DNA from: an uncultured Prevotella sp.
GTDB lineage: Bacteria > Bacteroidota > Bacteroidia > Bacteroidales > Bacteroidaceae
Direction: 5' to 3'
DNA length: 64,000 nt
Assembly (NCBI GenBank): GCA_945873145.1
Contig: CAMCBZ010000003.1
Span: 1 to 64,000 of the forward strand
The notes below the pieces were generated by a model, which was not told where the DNA came from, made no database searches, and was given only the letters and a program-made list of their open reading frames with translations. Of this stretch, positions 16,495 to 25,058 are shown piece by piece (the stretch's first letter is position 1; each line of letters begins with the position of its first letter). The translations under genes were made by a program, and so were the position numbers.

Positions 16495-18051
16495 ATGGCA
16501 ATCAAGAAAAGACCGGTCTCTCCCCGTCAGAAGATGATCAACTTGATGTATATCGTCTTGTTGGCCATGCTTGCCTTGAACATCTCTACCGAGGTGCTCA
16601 ACGGCTTTTCCGTTGTCGAGGAGAGTCTCAACCGCACCACTGCCAACGCCTCTTCGGAGAACGAAGCCATCTATGGCGACTTCCGCCATCAGATGGAAGC
16701 CAATCCCGAAAAGGTTCGCGAATGGTTTGAGAAAGCCACTCATGTGAAGAACATGAGTGACTCTCTCTATAACTTTGCCCAGCAACTCAAGGAGGCGATC
16801 GTCCGCAAGGCCGACGGTGCTGACGGCGACGTTCACAATATCAAGAACGACGACAACATCGACGCGGCGGGTGAAGTGATGTTGGCACCTATCACGGGCA
16901 AGGGCAAGAAGCTCTTCAATGCCATCAACGCCTATCGCGAGAACATCCTGCAATATGTCACTGACCCGCGTCAGCGCAAGATTATTGCCAGCAACCTCTC
17001 CACGAATGTGCCGCGCAAGCCCAATACGTTGGGTAAGAACTGGCAGGAATATATGTTCGAGGATATGCCCGTGGCAGCTGCTGTCACGCTTCTCTCCAAA
17101 CTGCAGAACGATGTGCGCTATGCCGAGGGCGAAGTGCTTCACACGCTGGTGTCGAATATCGACATGAAGGACATCCGTGTCAACAAGCTCAGCGCGTTTG
17201 TCGTACCCGAAAAGACCACGCTCTATCCCGGTGAGCGCTTCTCTGCCAACATTGTCATGGCGGCTGTCGACACGACGCAGCAGCCCGAGATCTATGTCAA
17301 CGGCTCCAGAGTGAACACGCGCAACGGACAATACAGCTTCACAGCAGGAGGTGTCGGCGAGCATCAGTTCAGCGGTTACATTCTCATGCACAACACCAAG
17401 GGCGACGTGCTGCGGCGTAACTTCCTGCAAAAGTACACGGTCATTCCCGTGCCGGGAGGCGCTACGATAGCGGCTGACTTGATGAATGTGCTCTATGCGG
17501 GCTATAAGAATCCGATGAGTGTCAGTGTGCCGGGCGTGCCACAGAATGCCGTGTCGTTGAGCATGACGGGCGGAAGCTTGTCGATGGTCGGCTCGGGCCG
17601 CTATATCGCTGTGCCGTCTGCTGTCGGTCACGATGTCACTTTCCATGTCTCAGCGCGCGACGGCAAGCAGGTGCGCTCCTTCCCGCCTTTCACGTTCCAC
17701 GTGCGTAAGTTGCCCGATCCCACGGCATATATTTCCGTGGGCAGCGACCGTTTCAAAGGTGGCTGGCTGATGAAGGGTAGCTTGATGGGCGCTCACCAGC
17801 TCAACGCAGCCATCGATGACGGCATTCTTGACATACAGTTCCGGGTAGTAAGTTTCTCCACGGTGTTCTATGACAACATGGGCAATGCCGTGCAGATGAC
17901 CACTTCCGGTGCCTCGTTCAGCGACCGTATGCGTGAGCAGTTCCGTCATCTGTCCCATGGCCGCCGTTTCTACATCACGGAGATCAAGGCCGTTGGTCCC
18001 GACGGCATCACGCGCAGTCTGCCAGGTGCCATGGAGGTGAAGGTGAGATAA
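16495..18051 (+). CDS. gldM: T9SS motor shaft protein GldM/PorM
   Basis: 518 residues, the usual GldM size. The N-terminus (KRPVSPRQKMINLMYIVLLAMLALNIS) is one membrane helix beginning at about residue 17; the remainder is periplasmic. It contains the helical first domain and then beta domains (VPEKTTLYPGERFSANIVM, YTVIPVPGGATIAADLMNVLYAGYKNPMSVSVPGV) known from GldM/PorM structures. It passes torque from the GldL base to the GldK-GldN ring. Tightly packed between gldL (3 nt) and gldN (37 nt). Confidence 0.96.
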   Translation: MAIKKRPVSPRQKMINLMYIVLLAMLALNISTEVLNGFSVVEESLNRTTANASSENEAIYGDFRHQMEANPEKVREWFEKATHVKNMSDSLYNFAQQLKEAIVRKADGADGDVHNIKNDDNIDAAGEVMLAPITGKGKKLFNAINAYRENILQYVTDPRQRKIIASNLSTNVPRKPNTLGKNWQEYMFEDMPVAAAVTLLSKLQNDVRYAEGEVLHTLVSNIDMKDIRVNKLSAFVVPEKTTLYPGERFSANIVMAAVDTTQQPEIYVNGSRVNTRNGQYSFTAGGVGEHQFSGYILMHNTKGDVLRRNFLQKYTVIPVPGGATIAADLMNVLYAGYKNPMSVSVPGVPQNAVSLSMTGGSLSMVGSGRYIAVPSAVGHDVTFHVSARDGKQVRSFPPFTFHVRKLPDPTAYISVGSDRFKGGWLMKGSLMGAHQLNAAIDDGILDIQFRVVSFSTVFYDNMGNAVQMTTSGASFSDRMREQFRHLSHGRRFYITEIKAVGPDGITRSLPGAMEVKVR

Positions 18052-18088
18052 ACATGTTTTAGACAGTATTCAAAGACAGATAGAACCA

Positions 18089-19150
18089 ATGAAAGTGCTG
18101 ATGAAAAAGATATTCTTCCTGATGCTGGTGGTCCTCCTCTCGCAGGGGATGACCGCGCAGCCTAAGGCGCGCCGGGCCGAGCAGCAGGCTGCCGCGGCCC
18201 AGAAGTCCAATGCCAACAACATGACGTTGCGGGCGCAGATCTCGTTCCCCACGGAGCAGAAGATGAACGAGGACGTGGTGTGGCGCCGTGATGTCTATCG
18301 CGAGATCAAGTTGGAGGACGAGGCTAACTCGGGCCTCTACTATCCCACAGAGCCCTTAGGCACGCAGATGAATCTCTTCACCTATATCTTTAAACTTGTT
18401 ATGGCCGGTCCGCGTCATGGTGGTATCGCCGCTTATGCTTACGATGTCAACACGGGCAATGAGCGCTTCGACGAGAGTGTGCGCATCCAGCCGTTGAAGT
18501 TCCTCGACGACTACCACATCTTCTACGAACGTACCGACCGTGGTGTCCATATCGACGACAGCGACATTCCATCGGCACAAGTCAAGAGCTATTATATCAA
18601 GGAGAGCGCTTATTACGATCAGAACACGGCTACATTCCATACCAAGGTTCTTGCACTCTGTCCGGTGATGTATCGTGAAGACGACTTTGGCGACGGTGCC
18701 ACCAAGTATCCGCTGTTTTGGATCCGTTATGACGACCTTGCGCCTTACTTGGCCAAGCAGACAATCATGACGAGCAACCTCAACAATGCGGCTACGATGA
18801 GCCTTGAGGACTATTTCGCCACCAACAGCTACCGTGGCAAGATCTACAAGACCACCAACATGCTCGGCAAGACGCTGGCACAGATAGCAGGCGGCGACTC
18901 GGTGAAGCTCAGCAAGGAGCAGTTGCGCATCGACAAGGAGATAGAAGCGTTTGAGACTCACATCTGGGGCGATCCTGCCAAGCGTGACTCGCTTGACAGC
19001 ATTGCGAAGCTCGACAAGAAGGGCAAGATCAAACTCAAGAGTGCCAAGCCTCGCAGCCGCCGCTCTTCCGTGCGCACGAAGCCTCTCTCCTCCGGCTCTG
19101 TCACACCCGGTGGTCAGGCTCGAGTCACCGTGCGTCGTCAGCGTCATTAA
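18089..19150 (+). CDS. gldN: T9SS ring protein GldN/PorN
   Basis: 353 residues; an ATG at 18101 (MKKIFFLMLVVLL) gives a more typical signal peptide than the first ATG and may be the real start. The family core is clear: VVWRRDVYREIKLEDEANSGLYYPTEP, then LFTYIFKLVMAG, YDVNTGNERFDE, IKSYYIKESAYYD-like text, CPVMYREDDFGDG and YPLFWIRYDDLAPYL. Periplasmic partner of GldK. The C-terminus is an unusual basic, Ser-rich tail (KPRSRRSSVRTKPLSSGS and RVTVRRQRH) after the folded part, probably disordered. Confidence 0.95.
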   Translation: MKVLMKKIFFLMLVVLLSQGMTAQPKARRAEQQAAAAQKSNANNMTLRAQISFPTEQKMNEDVVWRRDVYREIKLEDEANSGLYYPTEPLGTQMNLFTYIFKLVMAGPRHGGIAAYAYDVNTGNERFDESVRIQPLKFLDDYHIFYERTDRGVHIDDSDIPSAQVKSYYIKESAYYDQNTATFHTKVLALCPVMYREDDFGDGATKYPLFWIRYDDLAPYLAKQTIMTSNLNNAATMSLEDYFATNSYRGKIYKTTNMLGKTLAQIAGGDSVKLSKEQLRIDKEIEAFETHIWGDPAKRDSLDSIAKLDKKGKIKLKSAKPRSRRSSVRTKPLSSGSVTPGGQARVTVRRQRH

Positions 19151-19183
19151 TCAAAGGATAACAAAAAAACGATTATCATAAAG

Positions 19184-19816
19184 ATGAGAAAACAAATTGC
19201 AATGTTCACACTTGCAGCCGGCATGTTGCTGACTGCAACAACAGCTCAGGCAAAAATTGACTTCGGTGTGAAGGGTGGCTTGAATGTCACCAACATGTCC
19301 TTGTCAAACGATGTTTTGGATGCTTCCAACCGCACCGGTTTCTTCTTTGGTCCTACGGTAAAGTTCACCTTGCCCATTGTTGGCTTGGGCGTAGATGCCA
19401 GTGCGCTCTATGACCAGCGCTCTGCCAAGGTGGAGAATGCAGGCGAAGAGGACAAGACCATCAAGCAGCAGCAGATCGCCATTCCCGTCAACCTCCGCTA
19501 TGGTTTTGGCTTGGGCGATTTGGCCAGCCTCTATTTCTTTGGTGGTCCGCAGTGGGGAATCAATGTAGGCGATAAGAACTTCAACTGGTCCAAGGCTTCG
19601 AACTATGAGTTCCGTAAGTCCAATTTCAGCGTCAACCTCGGTGCAGGCCTCATGCTTGCCTCCCATTTGCAGTTGTCTGCCAACTACAATATTGCTTGTG
19701 GCAAGACTGCCGACGTGACATGGTCAAACGCTACGTCAACTGTGGCAGATCAGGTTACGAGCAAGTCCAAGAGCCGCAACAACAGCTGGCAGATCAGTCT
19801 GGCTTATTATTTCTAA
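19184..19816 (+). CDS. PorT-family outer-membrane beta-barrel protein
   Basis: 210 residues: a signal peptide (MFTLAAGMLLTATTAQA) and an eight-strand barrel of the OMP_b-brl_2/PorT type. Typical lines are FGVKGGLNVTNMSLS, GFFFGPTVKFTLPIVGLGVDASALYDQ, IAIPVNLRYGFGLG and the terminal NNSWQISLAYYF. It follows gldN by 33 nt and precedes a strong terminator, so it is probably the last gene of the T9SS operon. Whether it is the secretion factor PorT itself or only a structural relative cannot be told from the sequence. Confidence 0.85.
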   Translation: MRKQIAMFTLAAGMLLTATTAQAKIDFGVKGGLNVTNMSLSNDVLDASNRTGFFFGPTVKFTLPIVGLGVDASALYDQRSAKVENAGEEDKTIKQQQIAIPVNLRYGFGLGDLASLYFFGGPQWGINVGDKNFNWSKASNYEFRKSNFSVNLGAGLMLASHLQLSANYNIACGKTADVTWSNATSTVADQVTSKSKSRNNSWQISLAYYF

Positions 19817-19860
19817 TAGTAGAGGCAGCAGATCTCTGTTCATCGATTATACGATAAACT

Positions 19861-19897
19861 AAAAAAGGCGATAGCAGTTTTGCTATCGCCTTTTTTG
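19861..19897. terminator. Strong bidirectional terminator
   Basis: A-run, then a GGCGATAGCA stem pairing with TGCTATCGCC around a short loop, then six T. Ends the T9SS operon and could also stop the minus-strand rhaM transcript coming from the right. Confidence 0.9.
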
Positions 19898-20023
19898 CGT
19901 TATGTATGAGGATAATCCTCATATATATTCTCATTATAGTCTCTATGAGTCTTTCTCATTTGAAGAATGAAGAAAAGCTTCTCTGTTTCCTTGATTTGTG
20001 GATTTCTGGGAACACAGGGTCGC

Positions 20024-20341
20024 TTAGTCCATGTGGAACAGCTCTTCGATGGGAATGGTGACGGGTGAGTTGTCGGGGGTGACCTCCATGATGTCGGCCA
20101 TCATGTCCCACCATTTCTGTGTGATGGGGTCCACATCGGTAGTGTCCTGGCTGTTGGTGTCCTTGCTGCACTCCTGATAAGCGAAGAGGATATTGGTCTC
20201 CTTGTCCCAGAAGATGCTGTAGTTGCTTACACCGGCCTCCTTGATCATCTGTTTCAGTTCCGGCCAGATGGCGGCATGGCGCTTGGCATACTCTTTCTCA
20301 CAACCTGGTTTCAGGTACATTTTAAAAGCGAATCTTTTCAT
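20024..20341 (-). CDS. rhaM: L-rhamnose mutarotase
   Basis: 105 residues, the full size of the RhaM/RhaU family, which interconverts alpha and beta anomers of L-rhamnose. Signature text: FKMYLKPGCEKEYAKRHAAIWPELKQMI, VSNYSIFWDKETNILFAYQE and the terminal IPIEELFHMD. No other rhamnose gene is near. On the minus strand a TATCTTTG -7 box lies upstream (20454-20461 on the plus strand as CAAAGATA); a -33 partner is not clear. Confidence 0.92.
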   Translation of the reverse strand: MKRFAFKMYLKPGCEKEYAKRHAAIWPELKQMIKEAGVSNYSIFWDKETNILFAYQECSKDTNSQDTTDVDPITQKWWDMMADIMEVTPDNSPVTIPIEELFHMD

Positions 20342-20625
20342 AATAGTTTAGTTTTTACGGATTTTTCCACTGGTGTTTTTTGTGAAAGAACCCGATGGAG
20401 TGGTGATTTCATATTAGTACGGTGCTCATTGTCACCAATGGTTTGTTGTTTTGCAAAGATAGTGTTTTTTCCCGATTATGCGCCAAGCGTTTGTCCGTCT
20501 TTTGGTAATTACGTACAAAACCGGCTACTTTGCCATGTTCTCTCTGTCTCTTGTCCCTTACTTGCCTTATCTGATCATTCTCCTTTTCCCCACGGTTCAC
20601 TACACTTCAGCAAATATGCTTCTTC

Positions 20626-20763
20626 CTGCAAAAAGGCTTGTTTATTGATGGTCAAACGTTCGTTGTACTTTTGGTCAAACGAATGTTAGATATATAGTCA
20701 AACGTTCGTTTGACTTTCGGCTGACATTTGTTTGACCATTAATAAACAACGCTTTTTGCAAGG
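20626..20763. repeat. 138-bp imperfect fold-back element
   Basis: The left arm (CTGCAAAAAGGCTTGTTTAT and on through GATGGTCAAAC, 20626-20656) pairs with the right arm (20730-20763), with a few mismatches. Between them lie further copies of GTCAAACG and CGTTTGAC-like words (for example 20651, 20673, 20697). The form fits a miniature transposable element or a structured repeat; no target duplication was confirmed. Confidence 0.6.
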
Positions 20764-20854
20764 AGTATACGCTTTAACCCTATGTTTTTCAAGATCTTAC
20801 ATAGATTTGTACGAATGTGGTAGGTTGCTATTCTTGCCGAGAGGTATTGTTCTT

Positions 20855-20935
20855 CCACGAATTTCCACGAATCACCACGAATGCGTGTCGATTGTGATTC
20901 GTGCAGATTTGTGTAGATTCGTGGATAGAAATTTC
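20855..20935. repeat. CCACGAAT tandem words with inverted copies
   Basis: CCACGAAT occurs three times at a ten-base period (20855, 20865, 20875), followed by inverted copies ATTCGTG at 20897 and ATTCGTGG at 20917. The two halves can pair as a long imperfect hairpin. This word is common in Bacteroides/Prevotella intergenic DNA by my recollection. Confidence 0.6.
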
Positions 20936-21107
20936 TATTGAAAGTCAAGAGTTAGTGCGTGTTTCTGCCCCTTATTCCTTTTTTCCTAACCTTATTTGCC
21001 TTTTCGCTCGCGGTTCTTTAGTGAACCCTTTTTCTATTTGGCATAATCTTTGTAACTTTGTAAGCGATAACACATATACACAAACAAACCCTGAGATTTA
21101 GAAGATT

Positions 21108-21959
21108 ATGGATAGAATACACGATTTGAGTTTCGGTGGTGAGCGTCCGTTGTTCGGTGCCCACGACACCGTACTGGAGAATATAACGATCACCGACGGA
21201 GAGTCGGGCATTAAGTGCTGTCACGATCTGGAGTGCCACGACAGCAAGTTCTATGGCAAGTATCCTTGGTGGCACGTAGACCGCAGTCTTATCACGAGCT
21301 GCTATTTTGCCCCCGAGAGCCGTTCGGCCATCTGGTACAGCAACGACATGAAGATGAAGGACTGTGTCATCGACGGTCCGAAGTTCTTCCGCGAGATGCA
21401 CAACCTGGAACTGGAGAACGTCACCATCAACGATGCTGACGAGACCTTCTGGCGCGTGGACGGTCTGAAGGTCAAGAACGTCACCTTGCATCAGGGCACC
21501 TATCCTTTCATGTTCTGCAAGAATGTATATGTCGACGGGCTGACCTCCGACGCTAAGTATGTCTTCCAGTATTGCGAGAATGTGGAGGTGCACAACGCCA
21601 AGATCACCACGAAGGACAGCTTCTGGGAGTGCAACAATGTCACCGTCTACGACTCGGAGCTCGACGGCGAGTACCTGGCTTGGCACAGCAAGAACATCAA
21701 GTTGGTGCGTTGCCATATCAGCGGCGAGCAGCCGCTGTGCTATATGGATCATATCACTTTGGTGGACTGTACCTTCGACAAGGCCTGCGACCGTGCCTTT
21801 GAGGACTGCTCCAATATCGATGCCGACATCAAGGGCGCGATCACCAATGTGAAGAATCCTATCTCAGGACGCATCGTCGCCGACGAGATTGGCAGCGTGA
21901 CCTACAATGAGTTTGCGAAAGGACACGAGTGTGAAATAAGAAAAAGAGGAGACAAGTAG
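21108..21959 (+). CDS. DUF3737 right-handed beta-helix protein
   Basis: 283 residues made of short repeated strand pairs (LENITITDGESGIKCCHDLE, LELENVTINDADETFWRVDGL, NIKLVRCHISGEQPLCYMDHI), the pattern of a parallel beta-helix and of DUF3737. No signal peptide, so probably cytoplasmic. Biochemical role unknown. Its stop is 7 nt before the start of the aminotransferase gene, and the nitroreductase follows 15 nt after that, so the three probably form one operon. Confidence 0.9.
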   Translation: MDRIHDLSFGGERPLFGAHDTVLENITITDGESGIKCCHDLECHDSKFYGKYPWWHVDRSLITSCYFAPESRSAIWYSNDMKMKDCVIDGPKFFREMHNLELENVTINDADETFWRVDGLKVKNVTLHQGTYPFMFCKNVYVDGLTSDAKYVFQYCENVEVHNAKITTKDSFWECNNVTVYDSELDGEYLAWHSKNIKLVRCHISGEQPLCYMDHITLVDCTFDKACDRAFEDCSNIDADIKGAITNVKNPISGRIVADEIGSVTYNEFAKGHECEIRKRGDK

Positions 21960-21965
21960 AGCCGT

Positions 21966-23156
21966 ATGAAGTACGATTTCGACAAGGTGGTGCCGCGCCG
22001 TGGCACCAACAGCTATAAGTGGGACTTGGTCAAGCAGGACGATGTCATCCCGCTGTGGGTGGCCGACATGGACTTTGCCGTGGCGCCACCGATACAAGAG
22101 GCACTGCGCAAACGCATGGAGCACCCTGTGTTTGGCTACACACTCGTACCGGAAAGCTATTACGAGGCTGTCATCAACTGGTTCGAGCGTCGCCACAACT
22201 GGCACATCGAGAAGGACTGGATCCTCTACACCTCCGGTGTGGTGCCGGCCGTGAGCTGTGCCATCAAGGCGTTTACGTTGCCCGGCGAGAAAGTGCTGTT
22301 GCAGACGCCAGCCTACAACTGCTTCTTCTCTTCCATCCGTAACCAGGGCTGCGAGGTGCTTGAGAACGAACTTGTGCGGGAAGGCGACACCTACCGCATC
22401 GACTTCGATGACTTCGAGCGTAAGTGCGCCGACGAGAAGACGACGGTGTTCCTGCTCTGTAATCCTCATAACCCCTGCGGCCGCGTGTGGACCAAAGAGG
22501 AGCTGCAGCGCATGGCAGACATCTGCCGCAAGCATCATGTCAAGGTCATCAGCGACGAGATTCATTGCGAGATCATCATGCCGGGCTATCACTTCACGCC
22601 GTTCGCCCTTGTTGACGAGGACAACAGCGTGACGCTCAACTCGCCTTCGAAGAACTTCAACATCGCGGGTTTGCAGATCGCCAATATCATCTGCAAGAAC
22701 GAGGAGTGGCGCCGGCGCATCGACCGCGTCATCAATATCTATGAGGTGTGCGACGTCAATCCCTTTGGTGTCATAGCCCTGCAGGCTGCCTACAACGAGT
22801 GCGGTGACTGGATCGACGAGATGAATCAGTATGTGTGGGACAACTATCAGTATCTCAAGCGCTTCGTGCTGGATGAACTGCCGCAGATACAAGTCATCCG
22901 CATGGAAGGCACCTATCTGGCCTGGCTCGACATCATGTGCTATGAGCTCTCGTCTGATGAGGCTACCCAGCAGTTGTTGCACGACGGCCGCGTCTTTGTC
23001 AGCAGTGGCACGCTCTATGGCAAGAAGGCAGGTGAGGGCTACCTGCGGCTCAACTTAGCCTGTCCGCGCGAGACCCTCAAGCAGGGACTGGTTCGCCTGG
23101 GCCGTGTGTTAGGTCAGTATGCCAGCGATGATCATGAATATGGATGTCCAATGTAA
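21966..23156 (+). CDS. MalY/PatB-type PLP-dependent aminotransferase (cystathionine beta-lyase like)
   Basis: 396 residues, fold-type I PLP enzyme. Visible marks: WVADMDFAVAPPI near residue 31 (MalY/PatB signature), CNPHNPCGRVW (165-175), SDEIHCEI with the PLP-ring Asp at 198, and the Schiff-base Lys at 229 in SPSKNFNIAGLQ. Such enzymes cleave cystathionine or cysteine conjugates to pyruvate, ammonia and a thiol; the exact substrate is not readable. Between DUF3737 and a nitroreductase in a compact operon. Confidence 0.92.
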   Translation: MKYDFDKVVPRRGTNSYKWDLVKQDDVIPLWVADMDFAVAPPIQEALRKRMEHPVFGYTLVPESYYEAVINWFERRHNWHIEKDWILYTSGVVPAVSCAIKAFTLPGEKVLLQTPAYNCFFSSIRNQGCEVLENELVREGDTYRIDFDDFERKCADEKTTVFLLCNPHNPCGRVWTKEELQRMADICRKHHVKVISDEIHCEIIMPGYHFTPFALVDEDNSVTLNSPSKNFNIAGLQIANIICKNEEWRRRIDRVINIYEVCDVNPFGVIALQAAYNECGDWIDEMNQYVWDNYQYLKRFVLDELPQIQVIRMEGTYLAWLDIMCYELSSDEATQQLLHDGRVFVSSGTLYGKKAGEGYLRLNLACPRETLKQGLVRLGRVLGQYASDDHEYGCPM

Positions 23157-23171
23157 ACACATTATATAGAT

Positions 23172-23693
23172 ATGAACGAAGTATTGCAAGCGATTAAGGA
23201 GAGAAGAAGCATCCGCCGGTTCAAGGCTGAGCAGGTCAAGGATGAGGAGTTGAACACAGTGTTGGAGGCCGGTACCTGGGCACCGACGGGACACGGCAGT
23301 CAGGATCCTTGGATCGTGGCCGTGCAGAATCCCGGACAGCGTGCCACGCTGTCAAAGGCCAATGCTGAGATCATGGGCACGACGAGTGATCCCTTCTACG
23401 GTGCGCCCACGCAGGTCTATGTCTTTGCGTCCAAGGACAATGAGAACAATGTCAAGGATGGCAGTCTCGTGTTGGGCACGATGATGCTTGCCGCCCATTC
23501 CATCGGCTTGGGCTCGTGCTGGATCAATCGTGTGGACAAGATGTCAGAGCGTGATGATGTGAAAGCCTTGATGAAAGAGTGGGGACTGCCCGACGGCTTG
23601 GTCGGCATCGGCTCGCTGGCCCTTGGCTATGCCGCTGCTGAGCCTCATGCGCCTAAGCCACGCAAGGAAGGATATAGCAGGGTGATCAAATAA
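23172..23693 (+). CDS. Nitroreductase-family FMN oxidoreductase
   Basis: 173 residues, the short nitroreductase type. The N-terminus has the FMN-phosphate motif RRSIRRFKAEQVKDEEL and APTGHGSQDPW; the C-terminal half has AAHSIGLGSCWI and the closing LALGYAAAEPHAPKPRK. NAD(P)H-dependent reduction of nitro or quinone compounds is the family activity; substrate unknown. Last gene of the 21108-23693 operon, ended by the terminator at 23734. Confidence 0.93.
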   Translation: MNEVLQAIKERRSIRRFKAEQVKDEELNTVLEAGTWAPTGHGSQDPWIVAVQNPGQRATLSKANAEIMGTTSDPFYGAPTQVYVFASKDNENNVKDGSLVLGTMMLAAHSIGLGSCWINRVDKMSERDDVKALMKEWGLPDGLVGIGSLALGYAAAEPHAPKPRKEGYSRVIK

Positions 23694-23733
23694 TAGTATT
23701 ACTTAAATAGTAGTATTATTTAGCTTATAGTAT

Positions 23734-23767
23734 AAAAAAAAGCCCACTTACGAGTGGGCTTTTTTTA
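23734..23767. terminator. Bidirectional terminator shared by convergent genes
   Basis: AAAAAAAAGCCCACT, short loop, AGTGGGCTTTTTTT. It lies between the nitroreductase gene and waaA, which converge, and includes the stop codon of waaA (23748). Confidence 0.9.
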
Positions 23768-25022
23768 TGTAGCTAAGAATCTTGTCTGTTGCTCCGCACA
23801 AGTTGGAAACATAGTTGGCCGAACTGTTTCCGGCTCTGTCGATGTCCTCGGGGTGCTCGGTAAACACTTGCATGATGCGGTTGAAGTCTCCGTCGTTGTG
23901 GATCTCCAGTCCGCCACCGCATTGCAGCAGGCCCTGGGCCTCGGCGAAATGCTTGTTGTTGGGACCGAAGATGACGGGAACTCCCCACACGCCGGCTTCC
24001 AGCGTGTTGTGGATGCCGACGCCGAAGCCGCCACCCACATAGGCGACGGAGCCATAGTGGTAGATGCTGCTGAGCAGTCCGAAACAGTCGATGATGAGCA
24101 CGTTGGCGTCGGCTACGTTCTCCGGCGTCGCCTCGGTGTAGCGCACGACCTTGCCTTCGATCTTGGAGATGATCTGCTTGAGGTGGTCCTCGCTGATGAC
24201 GTGCGGCGCAATGATCATCTTCCACTCTTTGTGCTGATTGAAGTATGGGATGAAGATGTCCTCGTCGGGTGGCCATGACGAACCGGCGACGAAGACCATC
24301 GGCAGCTGCCTGGGCTCGTCACCCTCCTTCTGCAACTCCAGCGAAGGCACGCCGTGGACAAACGACTCCACAATCGGCAGTTGCTTGGCAGCCTCCTTGA
24401 TCTCCACCACGCGGTCGAAGCGCGTGTCGCCCACCACCTCCACGTCGGTGATGCCGATGTTGGCAAGCAGACGCTTACTCTCCTCGTTCTGTACAAAGAA
24501 GCGGGTGAAGCACTTCAGCACGTTGGCATAGCTGCGGCCATACCAGCGGAAGAAGATCTGGTCGGGCCGGAAGATGCTCGACACGCTGTAGGTCGGCACG
24601 CCACGATGACGGAGTATGTGGAGATAGTTGTACCAGAACTCATACTTGATGAAGAACGCCATCACTGGTCGCACCGTGCGCAGGAAGCGCCGTGCGTTGC
24701 GGATCGTGTCGAGCGGGAGATAGCAGATGATGTCGGCTCCCTGATAGTTTTTGCGCACCTCGTAGCCCGAAGGTGAGAAGAAGGTGAGCAGGATCTTGTA
24801 CTCGGGATGCTCCTTGCGGATGCGCTCCATCAGCGGGCGTCCCTGTTCGAATTCACCAAGAGAGGCGGCATGAACCCAAATGTATTTGGCATTGGGATCT
24901 ACCTGCTTGCGGAGAATGTCGAGGGCATGGTTCTCCCCCCGCCACATCTTCCTCACCTTTTTGCTGAAGAGACTGGCGATGACCACTCCCAAGAGGTAGA
25001 CATAAATTGCAAACTGATACAT
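23748..25022 (-). CDS. waaA: 3-deoxy-D-manno-octulosonic acid (Kdo) transferase
   Basis: 424 residues, a GT30 glycosyltransferase that adds Kdo to lipid A precursor. An N-terminal membrane anchor (MYQFAIYVYLLGVVIASLF) is followed by the family motif WVHAASLGEFEQGRPLMERI with the probable catalytic Glu, KILLTFFSPSGYEV, and in the C-terminal half VFVAGSSWPPDE and AYVGGGFGVGIHNTLEAGVWGVPVIFGP. It lies 36 nt downstream of gltX on the same strand and probably shares its transcript. Confidence 0.95.
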   Translation of the reverse strand: MYQFAIYVYLLGVVIASLFSKKVRKMWRGENHALDILRKQVDPNAKYIWVHAASLGEFEQGRPLMERIRKEHPEYKILLTFFSPSGYEVRKNYQGADIICYLPLDTIRNARRFLRTVRPVMAFFIKYEFWYNYLHILRHRGVPTYSVSSIFRPDQIFFRWYGRSYANVLKCFTRFFVQNEESKRLLANIGITDVEVVGDTRFDRVVEIKEAAKQLPIVESFVHGVPSLELQKEGDEPRQLPMVFVAGSSWPPDEDIFIPYFNQHKEWKMIIAPHVISEDHLKQIISKIEGKVVRYTEATPENVADANVLIIDCFGLLSSIYHYGSVAYVGGGFGVGIHNTLEAGVWGVPVIFGPNNKHFAEAQGLLQCGGGLEIHNDGDFNRIMQVFTEHPEDIDRAGNSSANYVSNLCGATDKILSYIKKAHS

Positions 25023-25058
25023 AAACGGTGGTTTGATGCGTTCGCCTGGGACGCTAAC

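Larger units (their letters stand above)
20342..21107. other. Repeat-rich intergenic region, no gene seen
   Basis: No convincing gene. The stretch holds the rhaM promoter end, a fold-back element (20626-20763), a CCACGAAT repeat block (20855-20935) and, at 21053-21060, a TAACTTTG box 47 nt before the DUF3737 start that may be its promoter. Open frames on both strands at 20732-20948 mirror each other because the DNA is self-complementary. Confidence 0.7.

Noticed and set aside
16021..17646. 541-residue open frame on the minus strand
   Set aside because: Shadow of gldL/gldM codon bias; rich in His, Arg and Leu without family marks.
20855..20882. Possible CRISPR array
   Set aside because: Units are eight bases at a ten-base period with no spacers or cas genes.
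20732..20948. Two mirrored small ORFs on opposite strands
   Set aside because: They come from the self-complementary repeat; neither looks like a protein.
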